This document shows positions 25,601 to 33,484 of a stretch of 57,514 bases of DNA, piece after piece. Under the pieces are notes generated by a model. The model did not search any database. It saw only the letters and a program-made list of their open reading frames with translations, and was not told the DNA's origin. This stretch comes from Phoronis australis (taxonomy: Eukaryota; Phoronida; Phoronidae), in the NCBI GenBank assembly GCA_002633005.1, contig NMRA01000111.1, positions 920,938 through 978,451 of the forward strand, read 5' to 3'. Positions within the stretch are counted from its first letter, which is position 1. Each line of letters begins with the position of its first letter. A program made the translations under genes and the position numbers.

Positions 25601-28600
25601 AGCGTAAATTTGATGAATTCTAGCTTACGATTTCACCTGTTTCGGAGACCAGGTTTCAACCACTTTTGGGATAGCACACCCCCCCTTCCTGAAACGAATC
25701 TTTCTAAGCGCCCTGGGCGCTTAATAGGGCAAATATGGTACCTCTGTATCTTCAAAAGTCCCCAACGGATTTTCATTAAATTTGGAATACATAGGAATCG
25801 TTTTTTTGCTGTTTTCGAGTGTTTTTTTGCCTTCCACCCCTCTATCAACCTAACTATTCAAGGATGATTTTACAAATTGTTGTTTGTAGTGAAGAGGGTG
25901 GTTGACGATGACAATTTTGGCTACTGTGGTGCCTCCGAGTGGTACTTCTGTTTTATTTTGAACCCATAGCTGTATCTCCTAAACCCACAGCAGGATCTTT
26001 ATTAAAATTAGTAAGTGTATTCATATGAAGCTAACAACAGACGACGACAACTTTCATGCGGACCCAACAAACGCTGTGCCCCTTAATGACAATTTCATTT
26101 TTTCCATTTTCCTTTGTTTCTCTGAAATTCCTTGACAGATTTGTATGAAATTTGGTAAATAGCTTTCTATTAAAGAAACTATGGCTTGATTCCATTTTTT
26201 AACGAATTGGATGTCTTTGTGTCATCTAGTGGCCATTTGAAGCCTGTTAAAGTTGCGTTCGTGGGCGCATTTCAGCGCTTCGCGTTGCTCTTGTTTAACC
26301 ATTTTCTGGATACCAAAAGGTGGCGTGTGCTTTGCAACTTTTGTTGATTGTCATCCAAGTAAGGTGTACACCTAACTACTTGGTTGACATCCTTGTAACA
26401 TTCTGATATAGCTATCACTCTCTGTCTCTCCTTTGACCCTTTTCATTCCTACACCCCCAAAATTGAATTTTGAAACAAAACTTTTCTTCACATAATTGTC
26501 AGTTCAGATGCCTTACAACATGAAACATTCATCCGTTTTAGGAGGAATTTTTGAACACCAATAACTTGCATTATGTTCGAACCGAAGAAGAATTCCGAGC
26601 ACCATTTGAAGACCCAAAATCTGCTGTGTACAAGAAAGGGCTACGACTGGTATCGTGCAAAATTAAATACGTTCTTTGCCCACAGCACGAGAGGTGGATT
26701 AAGGAAGAAAAGAAAGGTAAGACGATTTTGCGTATCGACTTATAACTGCAAAAACAATCAAAGAGGCCTTAAAGCTGATTCTGATTATCACACTGTGTAA
26801 ATATATTTCTGACAACTAAATCCCAGGAAGTTTCCCATGCACAACTTGCAGCTCGTAATGTACAACAATGTATTACGGAGGGAGAACATGAAGGAACTGT
26901 ATTACTAGTAGCAACTGTTAGCGGGCAAGCTATGTCAATGTTATTTAAGTATATTTCAAAATATCTGTTTAACGATAAATAACGATATAACTGCGCATCG
27001 CTCGATACGTGGGGATATTTTGATATATTTTAGTACCGACGCTCGTCATTTTAGTTTTACTAGTTTTGCTATTTTATATTTTTATTCGTCGGTAACTGCA
27101 CGGCACTGCAACATCTATTTGATAAATAACGAAGTTAGTAACATTGGTTCTGACAGCCATATCAAGTATGAGCTAATTTCAAAAGACCGTCATGAAAAAA
27201 ACGGCCTGTATGTCGTGTCTCAGTAATTCACTAAGGCTGATTTTAGTTGGATGCTGACGCTACGACGTATTATTTTCAATACAAAATACCACTGTATCGA
27301 AGCCGAACACTTTTTGACGAAGACAGACTATGGTCGTGTTAAGATTATGTAGGGACTTATCGACACGTCTGCGCATTTAACAAAATATCTAGAAAAGTAC
27401 AAATTTTAATTCAGTGAAAGGCTCCAAAATTTGATTTTTGACTTTTTAGGTAACTGTTATTAATTGAGTCACGTGACCATATCTTTATAGTAAAATTTAG
27501 CAAAAAAAAAAGATGGGAACATTGGTAGAAAAACAGCGGTATCAATCACAAGATCAAATTTTATTTCATATATATGTTCACGGTGAGATATAAAAATGCT
27601 GTTATAGTTTCAAAAATATTTTTTATTTTCGTTTTATCAACTTTAAAGATTTTTCACGAAACTCATAAAAGCATTATTTTTTGATAGCTCCTCATGCAAA
27701 AGTGGAACCTTGTTAAAACAATTCCTAACAGGCACTGTTTGAGAATTGTGCGTAAAGCATTGTATCATTCAGCCCTTTCTGAGACATAATGTTCCGAAGT
27801 TCGCCAAATTTGTCCATTCTTATAGGGTCCCACATAACCATAAAGGACTCCTATGGTGCCAGAATAACTATTTTTATAGCTAAAATACATATTTAAATGA
27901 AAAACATCAGCATACAGTATCATAGCATACCCCAATCGTTAATTAAGTTGGCCTATTGCTATGCAGCAACCCCATTAAGAACCCCATTTAACGCCAAAAA
28001 AACTTGAGTTGGCGTTCACACCAATCGAATAGTAGCAGCTTGGTGAACACTTAATATACAGCTTTGTGTCGTTGTGGGTAAAAAACTGACCAAGTAAAAT
28101 CTGACACAAAATTATTGTCAAACACTCTTCCTTCAGTAAACTAAATTATTTAGCGGTGTTGGAAAGATTGCCATTCTACTGTGACGAGCACAACTACCTA
28201 GGCTGTGTGAAAATTCAGGTTCTAATGGAGCTCAACACACAGGGATACCAAGGTGTATGTTGATGATAGTCTTCATACAGCTAGCTGGCTGGCTTCTTTG
28301 CACCAAGGCCAGAACAGATCTTGCTGCTCTTAGAATTTGTCATCAGTTCTTTGTTGTTGTGTAAACAAATCTATTCCATGCACGGTACATGACAAGGTCG
28401 GTGGAGAAGTTGTACTACGGTAATGTGTGCCATTGCCGCTTAATACACTGCTCCACCCGTACACTACACAAAACAGTATTTTAGCCCCGCGACCAATAAG
28501 CAGCCACGTCCAAGAAATGACACTCGGCTGTTGCGCAGTTAGGCTTCGTGGAAATTTCGTTGACACATCATCTGTACCACTTTACGCCATGTGGTTGAGA

Positions 28601-29039
28601 ATATCTCTGGGGCACTTGAAGCAACTTCGAATTATGTGTGGTGTAATTTACGTTGCACTTAATTACTTTCCGTAGTATGTAAGAAACATAAACAATATTT
28701 TATTAAAAAATACTTGCATTTCTGGTGTCATAAGAGTGTTTTAGTGGCTGGAGGCTATCTTTAAGTACTGTGTGCATGCGATATAAATTGAATGGTTTTG
28801 TTTCTTTCTTTGCAGATGACTCCCATGCCAAGAGAGAACAAGCACGAAAGTTTGTCAGTAGTATTCGGTACTGGATAAATTGGGTTTTCATGGCAGGTTT
28901 ATCCACCAAGCGTCCTCTCTTGGAGAGGGAGCAGATTGTGGATATTCTGTTTCAAAGGATTGAGGATAATGTTGCTGATTCGCCCGACGATCACGCCTTT
29001 AATTTTGTACTGGGGTTAGTGCATTTTAAGAAAGTGTAA
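4507..29039 (+). CDS. SABATH-family SAM-dependent carboxyl methyltransferase (8 exons, complete)
   Basis: Exons 4507-4651, 12038-12133, 12603-12701, 14203-14353, 16650-16780, 20381-20517, 26542-26716 and 28816-29039 join in phase into 1158 nt (385 residues), within the family's usual range of about 350-390. SABATH enzymes transfer methyl from S-adenosylmethionine to carboxyl groups (or ring N) of small molecules such as salicylate, jasmonate or farnesoate in plants. Visible landmarks are the SAM-binding strand-loop GDYATGDGNSS (62-72), YEDLPMNDYKSL (97-108) matching plant .NDLPGNDFN.L, GFSLSSMQYL (152-161) matching the plant SSYSLHWLS segment, and W/RA.EL..GG near the exon 5/6 junction, followed by helices up to the C-terminus. 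No signal peptide or membrane segment is seen, so it is probably cytosolic. Substrate cannot be predicted. Introns 1, 4, 5 and 6 are filled with transposons. Fold confidence is high; substrate is unknown. Confidence 0.93.
5007..5650 (-). repeat. LTR of the Gypsy element (3' LTR)
   Basis: The 644-bp block begins TGTAAC and ends GTTACA on either strand, the expected short terminal inverted repeat. It directly follows a purine tract on the minus strand (GAGGCAGGGGGAG, then TGTAACAAG). A minus-strand AATAAA lies near 5118. A second LTR to prove it was not found. Confidence 0.65.
5651..5663 (-). other. Polypurine tract
   Basis: On the minus strand GAGGCAGGGGGAG immediately precedes the LTR start TGTAAC, as expected for the plus-strand primer of an LTR retroelement. 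Confidence 0.6.
6013..6400 (-). CDS. C2H2 zinc-finger ORF in the env position of the Gypsy element
   Basis: The minus-strand reading opens after a splice-acceptor-like CTTCTTGCAG at 6410-6401, or at an internal ATG at 6375, and runs about 129 codons to TAG. It has two finger-like units: YKCAECDMTFTKFYMLKRHEKTC (C-x2-C...H-x4-C, the last ligand being Cys) and CSHCMRRFSARHARRKHRRKTGH (C-x2-C...H-x6-H or similar). A basic region follows (HNRKRAKAVVAAERRQ). Fingers like this bind DNA or RNA. It sits between pol and the polypurine tract, on the pol strand, so it may be an accessory element gene or a captured host exon. Function is unknown. Confidence 0.55.
6671..7476. repeat. Nested inverted repeats after the pol stop
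   Basis: The outer arms are CCTAATTATCGGACG at about 6672-6686 and its reverse complement at about 7462-7476, ending at the pol stop codon (7477-7479 on the plus strand). The inner arms are GAACCTAAATATCGGACA (6687-6704) and its perfect reverse complement (7273-7290). The four arms are variants of one motif. It may be a 600-800 bp non-autonomous insertion. No ORF is seen inside, and a minus-strand AATAAA lies near 7394. Confidence 0.65.
7477..9420 (-). pseudogene. Gypsy pol remnant: RT, RNase H, integrase
   Basis: The reading starts within RT (CVDYRKLNAVTRKDAYPFP) and passes the catalytic YIDDILVF near 9100. A frameshift at about 9083 moves it into a frame with the rest of the thumb and RNase H (LGTDASAFGISG), where a stretch after RYCITYR is lost. 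The integrase H-H-C-C zinc region (HDARTAGH ... CKRCEMC) follows. Another shift near 8240-8300 opens the integrase core with its D, D, E residues (LDILGPL, HSDQGREF, MVERFNRT). A third near 7722 leads to the C-terminal chromatin/DNA-binding tail ending LKPWHGPTVK, then TGA. Confidence 0.9.
9520..9805. repeat. GAT/GAC-rich repeat, two units of about 140 bp
   Basis: The units share GGCTACAGTCTTGAGCGACACATGGCGAAATTAACTGAAAAGACGACGATGG-type starts, GATGATGA runs and GATAACATTCAT ends. Two more units lie at 11365-11665, on the other side of the duplicated block. Confidence 0.75.
10046..11350. repeat. Direct duplication of a block of about 550 bp
   Basis: Copy 1 (about 10046-10595) and copy 2 (about 10790-11350) share CATTTGAAAG.., CACATGCAAAAATT.ACGTCATTTTCTCTTCC, AAAATGGCACCCCAGCACGACTGAAAATG, ACTAATACCTGAAAA and the GCAAACAAACAAAAAA end. 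Both contain several CGCCATCTT / GCCATTTTG (YY1-like) motifs. No protein is recognised. Confidence 0.8.
11365..11665. repeat. GAT/GAC-rich repeat, right pair
   Basis: Units at about 11365-11505 and 11506-11665 match those at 9520-9805, including CACATGGCGAAATTAAC, GATGATGAACAA and TAACATTCA. They bracket the 10046-11350 duplication. Confidence 0.7.
12038..12133 (+). CDS. SABATH gene exon 2, SAM-binding motif I
   Basis: Residues 49-80. The acceptor is TTTTTTCAAG and the donor is G|GTAGGT. FTIGDYATGDGNSSMGIF occupies the place of plant .ADLGCSSGPNTL, the glycine-rich SAM loop. Confidence 0.92.
12603..12701 (+). CDS. SABATH gene exon 3
   Basis: Residues 81-113. The acceptor is CTATTAAG and the donor is G|GTAAGT. 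It encodes IQVLYEDLPMNDYKSLVRRL, matching the plant FLNDLPGNDFN.LF.SL motif; D99 is the likely SAM-ribose-side acidic position. Confidence 0.92.
12702..14202. other. SABATH intron 3, nothing recognised
   Basis: This 1.5-kb AT-rich intron shows no conserved coding stretch and no clear repeat end. It is the only intron over 1 kb upstream of exon 7 without a recognised mobile element. Confidence 0.5.
14203..14353 (+). CDS. SABATH gene exon 4
   Basis: Residues 114 to 163/164. The acceptor is TTTTACAG and the donor is TT|GTAAGT (phase 2). It ends with LDLGFSLSSMQYL, the counterpart of the plant S.YSLHWLS stretch lining the active site. Confidence 0.92.
14455..16233 (+). repeat. E element copy 1, near full length (SABATH intron 4)
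   Basis: It starts ATGCGCCCACATATTTATATGTGGACGCATTATGCC and ends GTGGGCGCATTTCAACGCTCCGTGTTGCTCTTG. ATGCGCCCAC at the start and GTGGGCGCAT near the end are perfect 10-bp inverted repeats. Inside, CTAGTGGC-type boxes recur near 14648, 14788, 14954, 15099, 15243, 15395, 15538, 15681, 15843 and 15990, spaced about 140-166 bp. The boxes rotate as A (CCCCTAGTGGCAATTTT), B (CACCTAGTGGCCATTTTT) and C (CCTCCTAGTGGCAGTTTTG). No conserved ORF spans it. Confidence 0.9.
16650..16780 (+). CDS. SABATH gene exon 5
   Basis: Residues 164-207. The acceptor is TTCCTAG. The exon reads PCKITGG...HAAQEWESMLVNRAVELKK, matching plant Q...DW..FL..RA.EL. The donor is GTGATT, weaker than its neighbours. This exon has stop codons in its other frames and is too short to stand out as an ORF; it was found from phase and homology. 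Confidence 0.88.
17085..17875 (+). repeat. E element copy 2, 3'-truncated (SABATH intron 5)
   Basis: The E start (GCGCCCACACATTTTTAGG..GCATTATGCCGTCATC) is followed by about five boxes in A-B-C-A-B order. Homology stops near 17875, just after CTCTATCAACCAAA. Confidence 0.85.
17935..19241 (+). repeat. E element copy 3 (SABATH intron 5)
   Basis: A degenerate start (GCCCACATGTGCACGCATTATGCC) is followed by A-B-C rounds to about 19241. The terminal CGCGTTGCTCTTG block is absent; the last unit instead resembles a B unit, suggesting recombination between units. It lies 60 bp after copy 2 in the same orientation. Confidence 0.82.
20381..20517 (+). CDS. SABATH gene exon 6
   Basis: Residues 208-253. 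The acceptor is TTTGTTATAG and the phase-0 donor is GTAGGC. It starts GGHFVIEAMGMDNQ (plant GG.MVL...G) and ends MELEGLINE (plant ..EGLI.EE). Confidence 0.92.
20806..20999. repeat. Tandem repeat of about 80 bp, 2.5 copies
   Basis: Units share AGCTGTC.CACCTGGTGGTCA...AAACTATCC(A)AAGAAAGAGT...GGTTAGTTGGCT..TCTAACATTCAAT. It lies in SABATH intron 6. No coding potential is recognised. Confidence 0.6.
21326..21370 (-). ncRNA. Hammerhead-ribozyme-like core, left pLTR piece (inverted)
   Basis: Read on the minus strand: CTGATGA, then TGTCTA..TAGACA as a stem II, then AAAC in place of GAAAC. Penelope-like elements are known to carry hammerhead motifs in their pLTRs. The altered GAAAC makes cleavage here doubtful. 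Confidence 0.4.
21404..22200 (+). pseudogene. Penelope-like RT and GIY-YIG remnant
   Basis: The reading begins PDYKPQFYRRNVDDTFVVF, the RT catalytic motif (usually YVDD; here NVDD). A stop near 21658 precedes the thumb/linker (LLHRAWRICS, LKFLNSCKRHFL). After another stop near 22058 comes KVECDNCKEFYTGLTQRYLCDRLKEHH, a GIY-YIG nuclease core in which the second motif is Y-T-G and the R..EH residues are kept. It is inactive because of the stops and shifts. Confidence 0.87.
22428..22472 (+). ncRNA. Hammerhead-ribozyme-like core, right pLTR
   Basis: CCTGAAGATGTCTAATTAATAGACGAAACGTTGATT: a stem II (GTCTA/TAGAC), an intact GAAAC, a tiny CGTTG stem III and a following ATT that could be the NUH cleavage triplet. 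CTGAAGA replaces CTGATGA. Confidence 0.4.
22514..24206 (+). repeat. E element copy 4, near full length (SABATH intron 6)
   Basis: It abuts the Penelope-like 3' end. It starts GGCGCCCTATATGTGGACGCATTATGCTGTCATC, has repeated A-B-C boxes, and ends CACATTTCAACGCTCCGCGTTGCTCTTGTTTT. CAACGC/GCGTTG near the 3' end can form a small hairpin. Confidence 0.9.
24207..26297 (+). repeat. E element copy 5, partial, split by a 1.5-kb insertion
   Basis: It starts inside an A box (TAGTGGCAATTTTTATTTTTTTACGTTTACC, to 24236), is interrupted by the 24237-25738 element, and resumes at 25739 with TACCTCTGTATCTTCAAAAGTCC, exactly the expected next E sequence. It ends at the E terminus GCGTTGCTCTTGTTT near 26297. 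It is head-to-tail with copy 4. Confidence 0.85.
24237..25738. mobile_element. TA-flanked DNA transposon (Tc1/mariner-like ends), no transposase
   Basis: The 1502-bp insertion lies inside E copy 5. It is flanked by TA (24235-24236 and 25739-25740), and removing one TA rejoins the E consensus. The ends are CCGTTTTCGCTTTAATAAGCGCCCA and, reversed, CCATATTTGCCCTATTAAGCGCCCA, an imperfect TIR of about 25 bp. No long ORF lies inside, so it is probably non-autonomous. The Tc1/mariner assignment rests on the TA target alone. Confidence 0.75.
26542..26716 (+). CDS. SABATH gene exon 7
   Basis: Residues 254-311. The acceptor is CCGTTTTAG and the donor is G|GTAAGA. EEFLNTNNLHYVRTEEEFRA matches the plant ..FN.P.Y.PS.EEV stretch that opens the C-terminal cap. 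Confidence 0.92.
26717..28815. other. SABATH intron 7, nothing recognised
   Basis: This 2.1-kb intron is AT-rich. I see no conserved coding stretch and no repeat matched elsewhere in the window. Confidence 0.5.
28816..29039 (+). CDS. SABATH gene exon 8 and stop
   Basis: Residues 312-385. The acceptor is TTTCTTTGCAG. The exon reads RYWINWVFMAGLS...REQIVDILFQRIED...NFVLGLVHFKKV then TAA, matching the plant end R.V.EPL...HFG..I.D.LF.R.......(hydrophobic). Confidence 0.93.
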
Positions 29040-29427
29040 TGCATGTCAATCAATCCTGCGTTCAAACAAATTCCTATCATTTTACCTTACGTGATGTTTA
29101 AGACGGGGAAAAACTTGCCAAATTAAAAGCCTTAAAGCCTCAACGCTATCAATTTTAGCTTTAATTGCAACTTATCTTTGTTATCATGTGGATTTTCAAT
29201 GGACTAGTTAAACAAATGCTTACACGCTTCCGGTTCATGTTCTGTTCGCGTAACACATTAATACCAAAACTAACTGAAGAATACACTCAAGGTTGTAACC
29301 TGTATCAATAACTAACTCACATATAGTGACCCATAAGAATAGCAGACTCGACAATACGACCAGATTATGGTCATTCAAGTCTAAGACAGAGGCACAGATA
29401 AAATTTGAATCTAATACTAGAATTTGA

Positions 29428-29433
29428 AATAAA
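29428..29433 (+). terminator. Possible polyadenylation signal of the SABATH gene
   Basis: AATAAA lies 389 nt after the stop codon. An ATTAAA variant lies nearer the stop at about 29123. Either could serve. Confidence 0.35.
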
Positions 29434-29610
29434 ACTTACTAGAGGTAGCGATGTTGCATCCGTCTCTCACGGACTTCAGCTTGTGACATACCCATTTTTA
29501 TGTCACAGCAGCGTTGCCCTAGTTACGGGGACACTTATAACTTGGTTATTTTTAGCCATCTATTGAGAATTATATGTAACCACTAGGTGCCTCTAGATAC
29601 AGAGAATAAG

Positions 29611-29753
29611 GTATCTCTCACCTCACTTTATGGATGTTACCTGAGCTGTATGTAGGCACTTGCTGTCCTTTCTAAATATGATCCTGATGATGTCTGATGA
29701 ATAAACGAAACATTGATTGAACATGAACTTTTTTATTTGTGCGGGGATCGTTT
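29611..29753 (+). mobile_element. 5'-truncated Penelope-like 3' end
   Basis: The sequence from GTATCTCTC..CTTCACTTTATGGATGTTACCTGAGCTGTATG to ATTTGTGCGGGGATCGTTT matches 22358-22505 almost base for base. CCTGATGATGTCTGATGAATAAACGAAACATTGATT (29682-29717) keeps intact CTGATGA and GAAAC hammerhead-type boxes, but stem II is weak. It lies 570 bp downstream of the methyltransferase stop. Confidence 0.85.
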
Positions 29754-30579
29754 GATATAGTATTTGCTTTACGTCAGGTATGAAGTTCACTGAAACAAAA
29801 TGTCAAGTCAATAGTGTCGAGGACTCATTTATTAAGTGTTTGCACATGCTAAGAGGGCGTCATCATGTAGCCAATATTAAATGCAAACGAGCTTACAATG
29901 ACCGCAGCCTCGGAAAACAGTGAATGTGATGTCAGTGTTCACCAATTCAGCTAATATGTACATGAACCCTACAACTGTCTTTGACTGCCCAGGTTATGGA
30001 TGCAAGATTTTCCATACAATTTTGCCCTTAATTTCTCTATTACTGTTGATTTTGTATCACTATGTGATGGGCAATTCCGACATTCAGTTCAATAAAGCTA
30101 AGAACAGTGAAAGCACCATACGGCCAATCATTTGAAAGGAAATATTGAACAGAAGGATAACTTATTTTACGATGTCCGTCATCGTAAATAAGGACTTTTC
30201 GAATTCAACAAAACACTACGTGTAGTTACAAATAATGCAATCTTTGCACTTGAAAACTGTACTGTTTATTAATAATGATTTACTTATACAATCAGATACT
30301 TCGTAACATAAACACACACACAAACACATTCCGATATGCAGAATTGGTTAAACACGACACTTTTCGTTATAGAAAGTCTTTGTTCCGTTTCATTCATATG
30401 TTCGGAATAAAACTACACTCAATGGAACATTGATGAAGTAACTGACCAAGAGACATGATTAAAAATATACGATATTTCGAAACATACTTGTTTAATTCTC
30501 GGTGGAAATAAAATGACGCAGTAATGCCACCACAGAGCACAAAATGGAGACATACACAGTGGGACACGGCAGGTGTGGA

Positions 30580-30992
30580 ATACTGCAAAGAATGACAAAT
30601 GAAGAGGGGGTTACAGGAACGTCACACAAACAAGTGTAACGCGACCCTGTTTGCTGCTCTGTCAAAACAGGCTTCTCAAATGCATTTAAAAGGGACTCCA
30701 ATACTTTCAATCGCAGCACATCGTGCTCTACGTACCGAATTAACATGTTTTCCACGATTTCTTGAAGGGTGATTTTACGTTTGTGACATTGCAGAAAATG
30801 ATCTTAGATGCCGCCATTTTGAGAATGCATAAATAACCGACTGGAAAGACTGCAAACCGTTTGACCAATGTAACATTTGTTCATAGGGCATACAAATTCA
30901 TAAACAAAACTACACTGGGCAACGGTGCAGACTTTCGCTTTAGAATTTTTTTTGTCACGACCAAGTTGCAGTATTTTACACCTGCCGCTCAC
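30580..30992 (-). pseudogene. GIY-YIG endonuclease fragment (Penelope-like type)
   Basis: The minus-strand reading includes YEFVCPMNKCYIGQTVCSLSSRL, then H.QNGGI, a stop near 30808, then DHFLQCH...VENMLIRYVEHD..RLKVLESLLNAFEKPVL. That matches the GIY-YIG core (Y-E/..Y-I-G-Q-T, R, H) plus the E-containing final helix seen at the C-terminus of Penelope-type proteins. It differs from the 22062 copy and is a second family. The stop makes it inactive. Confidence 0.72.
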
Positions 30993-31044
30993 TGTGCATG
31001 TCTCCAGCTTATGCTCTGTGGTGGCATTACTGCGTCATTTTATT

Positions 31045-32571
31045 ATGCCCCATATATTTATGTGTGGACGCATTATGCCGTTATCTCCGTCCGTCCGTCC
31101 GTCCTGGCGGCGTCCGTCAGGCGTCCGGCGTCCGTTGCTCTGTCTCCAAAACCCTTTGACATACGTTCAGGAAATTTGGCACATATGTTCCATTCATAAA
31201 TGGGAGGGCATGAGCGAACGTTCGGACGGATCCGACCACCGGTGTGCCCCCTAGTGGCAATTTTAATTTTTTACGCTTACCTTTGTATCTTCAAAAGTCC
31301 TGAAATTTGGTTTGTAGGCACCTATTAGTGAGATGACGCTATCCTTCAGTTTTCGGATGGATTTGACGTAGTTTGCGCCACCTAGTGGCCATTTTTACTG
31401 TTTTTGCGTCCACCTCTCTATCAGCCAAACCGCTCTAAGGATGATTGTGAAAATTGGCATGTATGTGCTAACTATGAAGAGGACGGTTGACGATGATTTT
31501 CCAACAATTTCAACTACTGTGGCGCCTCCTAGTGGCAGTTTGTTTTTGCGCCTATGGCTGTATCTCCTAAACCGTTCGCAGGATATTTACGAAATTTGGT
31601 AAGTATATTTATATGATGTTAACAACGGACGACGACGACTTTTTGACGGATCCGACAACCGGTGTGAACCCTAGTAGCAATTTTATTTTTTTACGTTTAC
31701 TTCTGTATCTTCAAAAGTCAACGGATTTTCATGAAATTTAATATGTAGATACCTATTAGTGAGATGACGCTATTCTTCTGTTTTCGGATGGATTCCACGT
31801 AGTTTGCGCCACCTAGTGGCCATTTTTATTGTTTTCGAGTCTGTTTTTGCGTCCACCCCTCTATCAAACAAATCGCTCAAAGCCGGATGATTGTGAAAGT
31901 TGGCATGTATGTGCTTACTATAAAGAGGACGGTTGACGATGATTTTCCGACGACTGATTTCGACGACTGTGGTACCTCCTAGTGGCAGTTTTGTTTTTTG
32001 TTGCGCCTATGGTTGTATCTCCTAAACCGTTCGCAGGATCTTTACTTAATTTAGCATGTGTATTTATATGATGTTGACTACGGATGACGACGACTTTCAA
32101 ACAGATCTGACTACTGCTGTGCCCCCTAGTGGCAATTTTAGTTTTTTACGTTTAACTCAGTATCTTCAAAGGTCCTCATTAATGTAGGCATCTTTTGGTG
32201 TGATGACGCTATATTCCTTTTTTGGATGGAATCGAGGTATTTTGCACCACCTAGTGGCCGTTTTTGCTGTTTTCAAATCTTGTTTTTGGCGTCCACCCCT
32301 GTATCAACCAAATCATTTAAAAATTGCCATATATGTTTTTAGTGTGAAGACGACCTTTGATGATGGTGACTGACAACTGTTGCGCCTCCTAGTAGTAGTT
32401 TTGTTTTGCGCTCATAGTTGTATCTCTTAAACCCATTGCAGGATCTTAAAGTGTACTATTTATATGAAGATAACAACAGACGACGACGACTTTCAGGCGG
32501 ATCCAACGGACACTGTGCCCACTAGTGACAATTTCATTTTTTCTGTTTTCCTTTATTTCTCTGAAAATTAC
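31045..32571 (+). repeat. E element copy 6, 3'-truncated
   Basis: It starts ATGCCCCATATATTTATGTGTGGACGCATTATGCCGTTATC with a GTCCGTCCGTCCGTCC run. A-B-C boxes follow, near 31250, 31380, 31528, 31672, 31812, 31980, 32125 and onward. It ends inside the penultimate unit, at TCCTTTATTTCTCTGAAAATTAC. Confidence 0.88.
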
Positions 32572-32700
32572 TTTTTAATCATGTCTCTTGGTCAGTTACT
32601 TCATCACTGTTCGATTAAGTGTAGTTTTGTTCTGAACATATGAACGAAACAGAATAAAGACTGTCAACAACGTGTGTTTAATCAACTCTTCATATCGGAA

Positions 32701-33484
32701 AACTTGTTCTCGAAGTACAGCCAAACACTTACATTGTGAGTGGTGACTTGGTTCATCCATCGTCACACCATGAGGTCGCTGCTGAGCGAAGGAATTTGAT
32801 AGTAAAATTCTCATCAAATCGGTCATGGGGAATAACTTTATTCCCTCCATGCTAGTTGCCAAGCAGCTTTGTGAAATCAATGACATAACCAATTTCCTTG
32901 TTTAGAAATTCAGTTATCAGTTACTACTTACTTTCGCATTTTGAACACAATAGGCTTATTTCCATTAGTATGTAATGCCTGATGTGTAATGTATTTCAAT
33001 GTCTTAACTGAGTAAGAAATAAGTACTATTTCCATTTAGCCGTAATGCACGGGCATACATGTAAATGCATAATCCATGCACTGTTGATTGAGCACGCATA
33101 ACCAAGAGGGATTTCATTCTCATTGCATCATCAACGGAGTTTCTTATATTGAAACTAGCAAGAAATGCACTACAGTGGCAATTTAGCGAGTGGAGTGTCA
33201 ACACGGCAGTCCCTACCCTCAAGCCTAGGTAAGCGATTGACGTGTGCATCCCCAAAATAAAACTTCAACTATATACAACAGTATTGTACATTCTGACATT
33301 GCCATCCACATACATGTACACGTGCAGTGTCACCTGCACAGGTAGTCTACTGGCACACCTCGGGTATTTTCGTAGCCTCAAATTATGCTTTAGAGATGTA
33401 TCAGCAAGTCATGTGACGCTCAAAATGGACTATGACATCGAATGTGCTGGAAAACCTGTAATAAGAGGCTTACACAGGAGTTAA
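32701..33484. other. Intergenic, nothing recognised
   Basis: No conserved ORF, repeat end or RNA gene is seen in this AT-rich stretch. Confidence 0.45.

Larger units (their letters stand above)
30329..32700 (-). mobile_element. Second Penelope-like element, with inverted arms split by an E copy
   Basis: Arm A (30329-30465) is inverted at 32572-32700; both contain CATGATTAAAAA, CTGACCAAGAGAC, TGATGAAGTAACTG and ACAAAACTACACT-type blocks. Arm B (30507-30590) is inverted at 30966-31044 (AATAAAATGACGCAGTAATGCCACCACAGAGCA). A minus-strand GIY-YIG fragment lies between B and B'. E copy 6 fills the gap between B' and A', so the E insertion or replacement is younger. Confidence 0.65.

Noticed and set aside
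30406-30460. Hammerhead ribozyme in arm A of the second Penelope-like element
   Set aside because: TGATGAAG is present but no GAAA box and stem II follow in register.
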